The position numbers and the translations under genes are program-made. From assembly GCA_025642065.1 (NCBI GenBank), contig JAODUP010000006.1:1550001-1614000 (forward strand): a stretch of DNA of 64,000 nucleotides. The letters are read 5' to 3'. Below, in pieces: positions 22,216-35,282 of the stretch; position 1 is the first letter of the stretch; every line of letters starts with the position of its first letter. This stretch comes from Paralvinella palmiformis. Lineage: Eukaryota > Annelida > Polychaeta > Terebellida > Alvinellidae. The notes below the pieces were generated by a model. It had not been told where the DNA came from, did not search any database, and was given only the letters and a program-made list of their open reading frames with translations.

Positions 22216-23950
22216 TATGCATTATTACACCAGTACTAATAAATATTAATACAAAATCAACACAAATGAGCTTGTAATATTAAATTCATACAAAAGATAA
22301 TGTCAGAAGATGAAAGAAAATAATAATGACTAAGACACGGAAATATGTCAGATTGCTTCTTTCTGTGGGCAATGTTTTCTAATGCTTATTTTTCAATTAT
22401 CTTAGATTGATGGTAAACCTTACTTGAATTACACCAATAAGGATATTGATATCAAATAAGTAGTGAACTAGTGTAACATCAATCTGAGAAAAATAATTAT
22501 AGATCACACTTGGCATCAAAGAATTCTACTTTCATAATAAACAATATCCACTTCTGCTAATAGTAACTTTGAAGCTAAGATGACCAAAAAGTTTTAGTGT
22601 TATTGCACCATCATTGAAAATAGTTTTTCTTCTATACGTATCTTCAGGAAGAGATACATCTGATGACTGAAAATGATTAACTTATACGAATCACAATTGA
22701 CGTATATAGATTAGTGGAAGAAGGTGTAATATTTATGTAATATCTCGCATGCCACAGTTTAATAACAAATACACAATCAATATTTATAAATAAAACCCTA
22801 CCATCACCGCAATTTGAAGAACTATGTCTGAAGTATCAGATGTTTTAATGAAAATGAAATTACTATTATAAAACAAATTGCCGAAATAGTAGTTATTTTA
22901 CAGAGTTTAACTGAATCACCAAATACAAGTTCAAATGGAGTAAATCCCAAGGACTCCTGCACAGTATCTGTCACTATAAACAACAGAATTGTTGCAATAG
23001 GTTTTGATCATTGTTTTCAAATTGGTTGATGCCCAACTGATTTATAACTTGTTGAAATATTCCTGACACAAAGTTTGACCCATGACCTGGCTGAATCTAC
23101 TTTGGCAGACAAAAAGGTGAAGGACTTGGTGATCGTTTTCACAATCAACGGAACATAAATTTTTCTAAGTTGAATGGCTTCATCTGATTTTTAGCACGTG
23201 ACAATATCTCGACTTAGGTTTGGGGAGGGGTCCAACACAGTGAAAAAGAATTCTACGAAAAGGTTCTTGAAACACCGGTTTTAGTCAATTCATTTTGGCG
23301 CAATTCCCGATAAGAGCTCTTAGTTTACCAAAGTGAAAATTGAAAATAGTACAATTCATCAATATAAGATGACGATTAGAGAACACATTATAAGTATTTA
23401 ACTAAATACTGGTCGAAATTCCCATCTAAGCTTTCCAGTTTATGATGATGAATACTGTATCCAAACTAATAATTGGGTGATTCTCAGGAAATATCAAGTT
23501 CGCAAATTGATCTACTTATGTATATTTATATTGTCTGGAAGTTCGCCTGATATATTGAGGTATACGATAAGACTCTGATTTGATGTTGTTTACCTTTGGC
23601 GCAGGTCGTTTATATATGAAACATATCATTGATATAATTCATTAATTGTTGTACTCTTTACTATGCTTTTTTTTCTCTTTCTAATTAGGATTATTTAGTC
23701 ATGGGTCAAATAAATGATTTTCATGAGAAGATTAGCAATAAGATTTTACATTAATAAACAATTAATTTTAAGTCCATATTGTTTTGTTAATTTTGTGATA
23801 CAAAACATATACAAGATATACACATCTTCTGTTGCAAATTAACAAGACGGACCATGAGTCCCACTTACAGTTTCATTAAAACTATCTATTAGAAGTAACG
23901 CTGCTAAATATATCCTCATATCTGGTTTCAAAGTACTTGGTCATTCGCAT
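20740..23950. other. Intergenic DNA, nothing firm recognised
   Basis: AT-rich sequence with one long TA microsatellite (22143-22211) and only short chance frames. The last part is the 3' flank of receptor B. Confidence 0.5.
22143..22211. repeat. TA microsatellite
   Basis: About 34 uninterrupted TA units. Confidence 0.95.
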
Positions 23951-23954
23951 CACT

Positions 23955-23960
23955 TTTATT
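23955..23960 (-). terminator. Candidate polyadenylation signal of receptor B
   Basis: An AATAAA on the minus strand about 160 bases past the receptor B stop. The context is AT-rich, so this is tentative. Confidence 0.3.
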
Positions 23961-24116
23961 TGGATACATTTGAAACAATGAAACCATATACATCAATGCC
24001 AATATGAAGTGGATGTGGATATTGATTCAAGATAATTTGCTTATTAACTGAACAGATTGAATTTAACTGCCAACAAACGTTCCGTAATCTACATTATCAG
24101 AGACAGTCAACGGGTT

Positions 24117-25269
24117 TTAAATACAGCTGCTAATCTGAGCGTTTAAATTTGCATTGTTTCCAGTCGTTGACAACCCGAGAGGCTCTATCTGTCCACGTTT
24201 GGCGATTATCTGTTTCAATTGTCGCCGAAATCCAGGACTACACAGACAGAAAATAAAGAAATTACAAGCAGAGTTTAAGTTAACAAATATCACTGCCCAG
24301 CTACTAAAGTAGAAGATCGGTGTACCACATCCAAGATTGAATGGACTGTAAATAACGTAGAGAAGACGCCGTATGGGATTAAACAACTGACAGAATATAA
24401 AAATGACCACAACGATAACCAACGATAAAGTCAGATCACTTCTTTCTTTTGACTTCCTCGTCATCTCCTCACGTTTCTTGTTCATTTCCTTCAGATTGAT
24501 GCTAAGTCTGACGGTGAAGTATACCAACAAAGAAAGTGGTAACAGGTAAGTGATGAAGTAGTATAACGATACTGTGTACACATATCTATAGGTAGGACTA
24601 GCTGATAATGCTGTTCTCTTGACTAACTTGTTACCATTTTCTTCGCGGACAATGTACAATTCAGCAAATCGGAAAGAACTAAATACGATACAAGCAATAT
24701 GTAACACTAATGTCCTGATCAGGACCTGACGCCTGTTATTCAAATGAGTGGCGCGTGATGGCCAACAGACGGACACAAAACGAGAAAAGGTAATGGACAC
24801 TATACTCCAGGTGCCCATTAGCTGGAAAGTGGTTCCGAAAGGCCAGCCGTATACCAAGACTTCTGGTTTAATGCTGTCATACAGCCGACATCCCTTAAAG
24901 TAATCACAAAAGGCTGGAATAGCAGTTTGGCTGGTCCAAATAAACAAAATCAAGATGTCCACCACGGCTATGTTTATCATCAAAAGTGACATGGCCGATG
25001 TCTTACGGTCCTTCCACATCAAGAAACACGTCAAACAATTACCTGGAATAACATACCACATATGTATAGCTACATATGCACTATTGTTTAGCTTATACTT
25101 TGTTGAGGGGAATAAAGGGAAATAAAACATTCTAGCGATATATATTTCCAAATTACGTACCTATAAAACCTACAAATAGCAATATCAAATTGATAATACC
25201 ACTAGTTATTAACGTATATAATAAGCAGCGTTCAGCTACGAGAATCACCGATTGAGTTACGTTTGTCAT
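24117..25269 (-). CDS. Receptor B: FMRFamide-receptor-like class A GPCR, two coding exons
   Basis: Paralogue of receptor A, 344 residues, joining 25269-25161 and 25042-24117 on the minus strand through a 118-base phase-1 intron. An unspliced reading from 25151 has the same length by coincidence, but its first 40 or so residues are intron; the spliced start gives MTNVTQSVILVAERC and a proper first helix with GFIGNCLTC. Motifs match A: NIAVVD, SITFSRFVSVCWP, FCQLFNP and NSACNFFIF. The second extracellular loop has no cysteine. By eye about 85% of residues match A, with changes gathered in extracellular loops, as expected if ligand preference differs. The C-terminus is 11 residues longer than in A and ends SSCI, which fits a class I PDZ-ligand pattern. 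The upstream exons and promoter resemble those of C. I see no disabling change. Confidence 0.85.
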
Positions 25270-25846
25270 TATTGACGGTAAACCTTTCTATGATGACCTG
25301 TAAAAATATAGATTAAAGAAAAGTATTAAGTGTTAAGATAGTTGGGCATAAACAAAGTGAAATAAATACGCCTTTTATGCACATATCATTTTACCTTGAT
25401 GGACAATTGTTACTAAGATATTAGTTGTTACTCAGTCTTCCATTCAAAGTGTCCGTTTCTTGTCCATGCCATATACACTATGTATTACCACATACAATAT
25501 TTAGTGGATTTCAATTTATTAATGACGTGATAACTCTGTGAATATAATCAGTGAGAAACGGAGCAGAAGGTAGAAATGAGAATTACAGAACTGATATTAA
25601 ATAAATTAATTTAACTTAAATAAGACTTATCGTTAAATAGTATTAATTAAGGCGAGAATATATTAATAAAACAGTGTAATAAAGCAGTGAATAACATTCA
25701 ATAAGTGGTTTCATAGATTACTTAGCAGAAGCCCAATCTGGTGTATTGTTCAGAAACTAGTAAGTAGTGACGATACTTGAAAGTTATTTAATAACTTTCG
25801 CATAATGTTGTGTAGTTAGACTAAAATAACTAATTTACTGACTTAC

Positions 25847-25899
25847 CTAATCCTAAACAAAAAATCTATTTATCAAAGTCACAGATTAGTCGGGATGAA
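25847..25899 (-). other. Untranslated internal exon of receptor B
   Basis: It matches the A and C exons: donor ttag/gtaagtc after 25847 and, in frame with the next exon, a TAG at its end. The acceptor used in A and C (cttttcag) has become cttttcatg here, so the likely acceptor is the tttcag seven bases further on, giving 53 bases instead of 60. The first coding exon then begins at 25297 (acceptor tttttacag). Confidence 0.6.
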
Positions 25900-26108
25900 C
25901 TGAAACATGAAAAGTGAAATATAGCCTGTTACTCCTGCTGCGAGTCTAAGTTGGTCATTTTAATCTGATAAATGTTAGGATCGATATCTATATTTTGTAA
26001 AACTAAGAAACACGACCATGATTCTTTGACATTCCAGGCTTATTTCCGTAAAACTAAATTTACAATGACGCCAGAGACTGCAACATAATAATCTCACAAT
26101 AGACAAGA

Positions 26109-26132
26109 ATATATATATATATATATATATAT
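26109..26132. repeat. TA microsatellite upstream of receptor B
   Basis: About 12 TA units, about 210 bases upstream of the untranslated exon. It corresponds in position to longer arrays in copies A and C. Confidence 0.9.
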
Positions 26133-26919
26133 GAACATAGGAAAAACATCATAACCTATAACAGAACGAATCATAAACCTTTCATATTATATCAAAGTTA
26201 CTTTGAAATATAATACCTTTTCATATACAGAGAAAAGAGCCATTAACCTTTCCATTAATAATATCAACAGAGTTGAGTTTAAAGGGAGATATAAGAAATG
26301 ATATGACATTTCAGATAAATCATCAGTACAGATCCGCAATAAAGTAGAAAGACCTGATAAATTATATTTAAAATGATATTTTCGTATGATACAATTAGTT
26401 TGAAGTGTTCAACTGAGTTCAAGGTCAAGTAACAGGAAGTTAGCTTCAAATATAATAATATCTAATGATTAGAAATATATTTCAGAATGACAAACTCCCG
26501 CACATCTAAATTAATTGTAGACATATAATGTTATGATACCACTAGATAGACAGCTGATCACTCACAGTCTAGATAAAATTATACTTATATGGTTTTAAGG
26601 TAGTTTTAAAGGTGGACATCGTGCATAATATATACACCACTAGATCAGTATTTATATGTCAAGGAGATAAACCTACATACACACAAAAAATAAATGGAGT
26701 TTGCTTTCCTGCTAAGCATCGAAACACTCTTAGTGTATATGTAAAATAATTGTATAATGTCAATTACAATGTAAATTTGTAGTATCTATTCTTCTGGAAT
26801 TGTCCGCTCAAGTTGATACCGGTACGTATTATTAATACCCCTGTTAAAGAAATGTTTTGTCGATCACATAAGGTATTTAAATGGTTTCAAACTCATTTGG
26901 AACAATGCTCCTGAAGAGA

Positions 26920-27640
26920 CTTTGTTCGGGCTTTTAACTGAAATTCAATTATTGTTATTTTGTGTACCACCGGCTTTAGTTCGTGGCCCTTCCGGTTTTC
27001 GCAATGTTCATAAATCCCATTGAGATTATTGTGTGGCCATATGGTGCTAAATATCGGATTTGTACTGATGAATTACAAATGTATATATTACTGAATCTTG
27101 ATAATATATAAATTCCTCCTCTTCTTTAAAAACATTTGAACATTGAATAAGTGATATTCGGTTATGGATGACTAAACAGTTTCTAAAATTAAATTTGATA
27201 AAGCATAAATCATCTATATGGATTTACCACATTACGCTAACATATGAAACACCTGCATTACATATTGGTGTATATACACTTACCCATGTAGTTTAGTAAA
27301 ACAAATTGACAAATATAATACTATCTACAAACATGTCACACCAGTATGCCGAGCTGCCGGCTACTATCCTAAGAAGGACTTCATACTCTAGTCTATGCCT
27401 TGATTATATCTGATATAGAATACTGGAAATAACAGATTTTTAGCATTTCCGCTGATGACACAACCACCTTCAGTGAATTCAGAAAAGTGCCAGAAAGTCA
27501 CCAACAAAAGATAGGTCGCCCAGTCAGGTACAATTGCTGGTCCCGTGTCTCGGCTAAAGCCGTATGACTATTATACGTTTAATGTTACAGTTACCACTTC
27601 AAGCAACAAGATGCCAGGGGACATTAGAAATACGTATTCT
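26920..27640 (+). mobile_element. LINE RT fragment in the upstream intron of receptor B
   Basis: Heavily decayed plus-strand RT sequence. It includes a region equivalent to the GPL-F and YADD stretch and, near 27340, a VCRAA-YY-KKD stretch like the C-R-A-A-Y-Y motif after LINE RT domains. It is best recognised by comparison with the matching copy at 48300-48960, which is better preserved. Confidence 0.5.
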
Positions 27641-28798
27641 CTCGTTTAATGCAAATCTGTTCTAAAAACGCATCAGTTCAAGGTTGCATTCATCGATAAA
27701 TAAATGTTATTAATATTATAGGTATCTATGTTGGTGGTTATTGTGGTTATGGTGATGGTGGTATTATGTTCATAGTCATATTATTATTTAAAATAAACGT
27801 TATTTGTATACAAGGATACATCACGAATTCCGGAAACTAAATTTTATGGAAAAACATACATACAGGGTTAGTATTAGATACGTTATAGAGAACAACTATC
27901 CAATGCATGTTCCAATATACTGGACATTCGATGGTATTTCTGCAATACCTTAGTTTATTACAGTAAACTCTGAGTGGACAAATAACTTTGGATTGGTGTC
28001 ATTTTCATATTCGTAATGTAAACACATAATTCGACATTACAAAGGTAGCAACTGAATCAATTATGGACAGTCGGAATAAGGCATACTTGATATCAGAAAA
28101 AGGTGACTAGCATATTTGTATTAGCATTGCTAAATTTACTAAGTGGCCTGCAAGAAAGAAATAGACGTGAGACAAACAAGATGTTCCAACAAACGTCGAC
28201 ATATCTTAAGCTTAAGCTTAGAGGTGTTCACAATTTTCGTGAAGATAACCTAATCTAGATGCTGAAATGGTCTTAAAATGGTTACTACGATTTTCGTAAT
28301 ATATAATTTAGTAGAGTTATGCGATAGAAGATTAAAAAGTAAACTCAAGTGATCTTATAAAAATAACCAAATATAATAGATACACAAAGATAATACAAAC
28401 CCTATTATGGATCTCCTTTTATTCAATTCATTCACGTTGTCTGTTCATTTAGCTCATTTATACCGCTAGTCGTCCGTCTATACTCTGTTTTCTAACTAAT
28501 CAATCACTGCAGTGACATAAAAATAATTAAAAGGCCTATTATTCGATATAAGAGAGTAACCTGAATACAAATTAAAAGACATTATCTCGACACACATTTT
28601 AATGAAACCGGGTAGAGACACTTCAGATCAATCCAGTATAATATTCTTCTATTTTTAATGTCTGCATGTTTCACTTTACTGATACCCCAGCTTATTTTGG
28701 GGTTTGTTGAGTCTTTTCTATGCTATTCTTATATCTATGTCGCAACATATAATGAATAAACCAGACGAACCTAGCATACCCTCCTTTTGGTGACTTAC

Positions 28799-28894
28799 CT
28801 GAACAGACGTAGGATACACAAAGGTCTAACAGGCCAAAATGTCAACATTACCGTAATAAATCCTGAGATGCTGGATAATGGGCTTCCTTTTATA
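28799..28894 (-). promoter_or_regulatory. Distal promoter and first noncoding exon of receptor B
   Basis: On the minus strand a clear TATA box (tatataaaagg) lies at about 28886-28894. It is followed about 90 bases on by a strong donor, cag/gtaagtca, with the exon ending at 28799. A start about 30 bases past the TATA box would give a first exon of about 60 bases, splicing over roughly 2.9 kb to the exon at 25899. The same TATA box, spacing and donor occur upstream of copy C, while much of the intron between has diverged. Confidence 0.55.
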
Positions 28895-29179
28895 TCGTGT
28901 TCAGTTATCAGCCTAAGTAGCGTCCTTTTGTCATCACTGACAGGTGTGCGTCAGCCAATCATATATTTTATACAGTTGAGTAACACATCAATCTAATATT
29001 TATGTATATTCGCCATCAATCATTATAAATACGTGTATAAATTTAACATTCATATTATAATTGTAAAGCATGTCGACAACCATTTTAATAAAGGCGTCTT
29101 GAGGCTTGAACACCATTTATGATTGCACCTGTCTGATTGCACATGGGTGTGGTTGCAATTATTAAAAACAATATATATA

Positions 29180-30365
29180 AATGCTTATATCAGTAAAATT
29201 ATCCAGGTCATGATAATTAAACAATGTCCTAGTTTTTGTACAAATGACCTTTGTCATTACTGTTAAAAAAGTGAAGCTTTCATCGGTGATCCTTCAAGAA
29301 TGAAAAAAAAACTGCCTGAGGTATGGGTGTGATCTATTTAACAATTAGTTATAAAGAGCATTTAGCTTTTTTCCAGAAAAATGTATATATAAATACAAAG
29401 CTATTTTGATTTCAACAAATATTCATAATAGAATAATTAAACGAAGGCAAAACAAATGTTCATTAGTATTCACAAAGTCATGCAATTTTATTGCGAATAA
29501 GTATAAATAGATGAAACACTCTTTTCTCTAGCTATAAATAGTGAAATATTGAAGTAGAATATTAATATGCTTTCACGTTTGTTATTTTCCTGGATATAAC
29601 AAATTGATAAATATTTGCAACACAGATGTTCGCAAGACTATACGCATTAATTCGTTTTGTATAGTTTTTATTTTATAAATTGTAAATAAGCTTGTAAAAA
29701 CGTGCAATTAGCGTGACATGTAATGAACTGATAAATGCTTTAATCTGGATATTTCTGACCTGTTTATTCGGTGACCTAATTGCTGATAATAATATACAAC
29801 TGTATGTAAGATTCTATTATCTATCATACACCAAAATAATATGTATGCTCAAAACACATTTATATAAGATGTTATTTAGTTTGTCAGGACAAGATTACCG
29901 TTTATATTATTTTAATTCACATTATATCACACCATCTTTTAATATTACCTTTTGTAGCCTAAAGAAGCTGAATAAATTTCTTCTTGTATATGTGATAAAA
30001 TATAATAAAAATAGTATAACTTCCTTGTAAAACATCGGGATTAATAGCAAACGAAGCAAATGCAGTAAAGCTGCTCTCTTAGTAACAACAATTAGAGTAA
30101 ATCTATAAAGTACTTTATAAGGTAGTGTTCCCTTGTGACATATTATCCCAATTTGTTTCCTAAAATATCAGGCATTCAGGAATTAACATATGGTTTTTAA
30201 AATATCGTTGTTAAATATAGGAGAGCATAATCTAACATACTAGAATGACATACTCACTGGATATCAAAGTGTTGTAAGAGGTATAAAGAATCATTTAATT
30301 CGGTAACTATGTGACAAGAAAACATAAAACGGCCCTGATATAAGATATGAGAATCATTAGTTATA
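29180..30365. other. Intergenic DNA, nothing recognised
   Basis: AT-rich sequence beyond the end of B/C homology (about 29,175). No genes or elements seen. Confidence 0.5.
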
Positions 30366-30369
30366 TAAA

Positions 30370-31160
30370 AATATAATAATAGTATTTTATTTAGCGTCTT
30401 ATTGAACCGAAAAATTGCTCTTAGGCGCTTAACATTTATGAACGATTAAAACATATTTTGAGCTTATATAGATCAAATACATTTCGTACATCCTGGGAGC
30501 TGACGTTCGGAAGGATCTCTCTCCGTGGATTGGTGTGTGGCTTCTTAGTACCCTCAGATGGGAGCATTCTCATTGTTATGTATGTTTCGATCAGATCGCT
30601 TAGATACACTGGTGCTGTTCCATTCAGTACTTTGAATATATGAAACAGGATATTGTACAGTGATCAGAAACGTTGCGGAAGCCAGTGTAGCTGGAATACA
30701 ACTGCTGTTATATGTTTACTTTTGCGAGTACGTGTCACCAGACGTGCAGCACAGTTGTGCACTCGATGTAGGCGTTTTGTCAGAGAGAGGGGGATATTAT
30801 ATAAAAATGCATTTACATAGTCCAGTCGAGAAATAACAAGGGATTAGACTAAAGTCTTTCATGTCTCATTATATTTGTGCTGTTGAAGTCCTCTATTTCT
30901 TATTTGATAATAACAGGACTTATATATATAATTCACATGCTTCTCCATTCCTAGGGTATTATCTGATATAAGCCCTAGATTTCTTACAGACATGGAATAA
31001 TTTGTATTACTGGATCCTACCTTAATGCAAAGATTATCAGTTTTCTTTAGATGTTGCTTGGATGAGAAAACAATGAATTCTGTATTGTCCTTATTAAATT
31101 TCTGCATGTTGCTGTTTATCCAAGTACTAATGTCTGCAATACAAACTTCAATTGAAGATG
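30370..31160 (-). mobile_element. LINE 3' part, minus strand
   Basis: From about 31160 to 30859 the minus strand reads VCIADISTWINSN, KDNTEFIVFSSKQHLKK, SMSVRNLGLISD and KSCYYQIRN, typical of the end of a CR1/Rex-like RT. Below 30859 the frame is broken but keeps SENAP-type C-terminal words. The 3' end near 30370-30440 (gttaagcgcc...cgctaaataaaatactattatt) recurs at 36524-36600. The coding end resembles 63860-64000. Confidence 0.7.
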
Positions 31161-31769
31161 AAGTGTAGTTCGTAGATCAGGAGTGATTATTTTCACACCT
31201 CATTTGAAATCAAGAACATTGGTGGCCAAGAGATCACTTGTATTAATATTATACATATCAAATGTTGAATAGGTTAATTTTGAAATCCATTACATACTTT
31301 CGTACGACTAACGATTCAGACAGATTCAAGCAGCCACTAATTCGATATATTATATATTACAGTTTTGCTACTGTTCAGTTCTATACACATCAACACCTAT
31401 ACCCCCCCACACACCCGCGCGCGCGCACAAAACAGCTAATTTCATGCTCGACACATACAAACTCGCCCCACTCTAACTCGGCCTATTACCTAACCAACTC
31501 GGCCCAGTTTAGCATGGAAATAGGTTTGAATGACCAATATAGCAGCACAACCTTACACAATTTCAGGAATTAATAAATAATAGTCTTTTATATGTGGTGA
31601 ATGATGATGGTCATGTGACATAAGCCTCACAAGTGACATAACTCAGGAGCTCTCTCATAGTTAGAGAAATGACGACAGAATTTACATATAGATCTATTTA
31701 GATTCCCAACAAATTATATACAGGAATGATCATACATTACTATGATACCCAAAAGTGGCATCTACGGTT

Positions 31770-34700
31770 ACCATATTAAGGCATATGACGCCATAGCAAA
31801 AGGTGAAGCCCGAATTATTTTCCAACTGCCAGCTAGATTCTTTATAAGGAGGAGAAACTACAACACCAATTAAAAGGTGTAAACAAAAGACTACATCTCG
31901 AAGGTATTAATGTCTAGATAATTAACTTAGAGAAAAAATACCAAAGAAAGAGTGTGGCTACCAATGACGTCATAGAGAAAAGAGAAGGTCGAGTTATCTT
32001 CCAGCTGTCAGCTAGCTCTCTATAAGCCTATAGCAATGCGCAGGAGGAACTACAGCAACAATAAAGAAGGCTAAACCACAATGCCGACAGTTGAAAGTAA
32101 GAGAACATGATATGGTACTAAGGGAAGTAAACAGCCAGTAGATAAGGAACATTCCTAGATAAGCCTCAGCCGAAATGTCAAGACTGTAATGAAGTAGTTA
32201 CTAACACAGATAAGGCACTAACATGTGATATATGCGAGGACTAGCATCACATAAGAGATACCTGTAAAACTCTTCCCATAGAGGTTTGTGAATTATTTGA
32301 TAAATATACAACCGAACAGATACACTGGTATTACAGACATCCTACATAAATCCTTTGACGTTCTAGATGGGAAAATAAATAACATTCAGCAGGAAAACGC
32401 AAAAACCAACTCAACGTCATATAAACATTGAAAACAAAGTGTATAGATAATAGAGATGCGGAAGCAAGAAAACACAACATGATAGTGTACAAGACAGAGA
32501 AGAGTATACAAGAAGCACGCAGAGATAGACAGAGAGCAGATACAATATTCATTCTTAGACTTTTAGAGATCAAAGGGGACTGACTGAATTTAAGGAAGAA
32601 TACATAGTAAATTTTGACCAGGCTAGGAAAGAAGCAGGATGACTAGAACAGACCAATCCGGATTAAGCTCTATACATAAGCAACACAAAACTCTATCTTC
32701 AAAAACACAGCCAAATTAGGCGATGTAGATGAAAAATATAAGCAACTTGGGTTAGAACATGATTACACCCCAAATCAATATGCTGAAAGAAAAACAAAAC
32801 TGATAAAAGAAGCAAAGAAACAACATAGAGCAACAGATCTGGAAACTATACTTACATGATTAGAGAACTACCAGGTCAGCTAAGAATTAGGAAGATAAAA
32901 AATAAAAAAACAAAACATCAAGATTAAGCAAATTAACACAATATGTACACAATGCACTACAGGTTAACAAATTATGGTTCATGCACAAGTTATTATTAAT
33001 GCACAACATCCTATAAAACACTGGAAGAGATATCTCAATGGTAAGAAACACATTGATTTGCTGGTGTACCAATGCAGTCGCACCGAAGAACAAAATGGCC
33101 TAACTCAGAAATATCATAAATCAAGCACAGGACAAACCACATGATACTTATCAGAGAAGTCAAACAAAAAACAACAAAATACCAGACCACTGAGGTAGCG
33201 GTAGATATAACGGTATAAGCTACACACCACATCATTGAGTAGGAATTATACACGCTTTACATTCTGCAGGCAAGAAAACGCCAGATGACAACTGGATTTA
33301 ACGAATTAGCATAGATCAACATTCGACTGGAAAAAATAATGAAATTCATATGGGTTATATATACAGAAACCCACAAGCGACACATTGAACAAAGAAAGGC
33401 TGTAAAATGTAATGCAAGAAGCAAACAAGTCAAATAGCACCCATGCACTAATATTAGGGGATTTTAACTACCAAAATGTTGATTGGAATACGTTGAAAAC
33501 AGAGGGAGAAAGCTCAGCTAGAGAAGACTATAAAATTGTTGAGCCGTTAAGAGATGGATACTTGTTTCAGCACGTAGAAAAGATACCAGAAGGACAGTGA
33601 CAAATTAACCAAACCTGCACTTTCTGATTCTATCAAATAAAAAGGACATATTATCACCTCTACAGTTCCAGTCACTACTTGGCCAGAGCGATCACAGTTA
33701 AAGCCCATACTAGGTTCTCTTATGGTGGAGGAGCTTATATGGCCCCTAGATAAGAACTGTCAATGGATTAGCAAAATAAGCTAACACCACATACAAGTGA
33801 TCCAGAAAAACAATGAAACATCTTCAAAGAAATCCTAGTGGGGGCAGAGAAAAAACACATTCCTAGCAAGAAGATAAAACAAAGTAAAAAAAGAGGCATG
33901 GCATAAAATACATTTCAAGCAACAAAAAGAAACACCATTTATGGCAAAGTTATATGGAGACAAGACATCCAGAGAAGATTTGGAAAAAGATATCTCGAGA
34001 CAGGCAAAGTCAAATTCAAAGCAATTCTGGAACTCTGTAAAACGAAAAATGAAGACTAGAACTAATCATTTAGTAAGATGGAAATGAAAGAAAGCTAACC
34101 AAAACAGACGAGGACAAAAAGCAACGTATTCACCAGGAAACCAGATGCTGATATGCCAAAGTTGGAAAACGAGGTTGTGGACTCCCAGCTGGAAGGTATA
34201 AACATTTCCAAGAAATTATTGTCAAGAAACTAATGAACTTACCAGCGCCAGATGCAATACACCCAAAACCTTTGAAAGAAATAGCAGAACAACTTGGTAG
34301 GACATTGGAAATCATATATAACTCAACCGTAGAAAATGGAACCACGTCAAATGACTGGAGACAAGCCCATATCACTGCAATGTTTAATAAAGGCAGCATG
34401 TAACAATTTACCAGTCAGTTATACATGCGTTGTCTGTACGACTATGGAATCACAGTAAATGATGTTATGATAACTAGTATGAATAATCTGCTCAGTAATA
34501 GGCAATATGGATTTATAAGAGGTAGATCAACTGCTTTACAGCTACTAAAAGTCTGATATACTTGGATAGAGAGTTAGGATAGAGGAGGGGAGCTAGATGT
34601 AATATATATTGACTTCGTGAAAGCATTTGACACGGCTCCACATAATCGCCTCATTGGCAAACTAAGAACGTATGGCATGTCTGGAAAGATAGTCAGATGG

Positions 34701-35280
34701 ATAACATCATTTCTGTCAAGAAGACAGCAGGTGTCCCTGATAACATGTTCACCGAAGTATTTATATTTACAGATGACACAAACGCGTTTCGAGAAATAAG
34801 ATGAAATGAGGATACACAAACTCTACAGAAGGATCTAAATAAATTACAAGGGTGACCAAATAAACGATTTTTGCGATTCCATCCAGACAAATGCAAGGTG
34901 ATAACTATCACAGGAAAGAAGAAACAGGACTAGATGATATATACCATGAGAAAACAAACTGGTTGGAAATAATACATACACAGATCACAAACTACATATG
35001 GTAGAAAAGAAAAAAAGAAATGGGAGTTACAGTGGACTGTAATCTTAGTTTCGAACACGATATAATGGGACAAAGTTAGTAAGGTAAATCAGATGATGGG
35101 ATTAATAAAGAGATTCTTTGTATACCTGGATATAGAACATTTTATAAGATTGTACAATGCAATAGTCAGACCAGATCTAGAATATGCCAACTCGGTGTGG
35201 ATGCCAAGAACGAAGAAGGACATAATAACCTTGGAAAATGGTCAGGGGCGGACAACCAAGCTAGTCTTAAATTACTCTTA
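31770..35280 (+). mobile_element. LINE with PHD-like ORF1, endonuclease and RT remains
   Basis: At about 32180-32330 one frame reads CQDCNEVVTNTDKALTCDIC followed by H, C and W-Y-Y positions, a PHD-type zinc finger common in ORF1 of some CR1-like LINEs. The endonuclease is seen at 33412-33600 (LILGDFNYQNVDW, with GDFN intact), the linker at 33880-34130, and RT at 34590-35270 (YIDFVKAFDTAPHNRL, ITSFLSRRQQVSL, FTDDTNAFREI, RFHPDKCKV, LYNAIVRPDLEYANSVW). The segment with the G-PQGS motif is deleted between RRQQVSL and the FTDDT motif, and stops are frequent. Tandem 5' units of about 190 bases start near 31770 and 31958. Confidence 0.75.
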
Positions 35281-35282
35281 TG

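Noticed and set aside
25043..25151. N-terminal part of the unspliced receptor B reading
   Set aside because: It is the intron read through. Splicing at the conserved sites gives the same first exon as in A and C.
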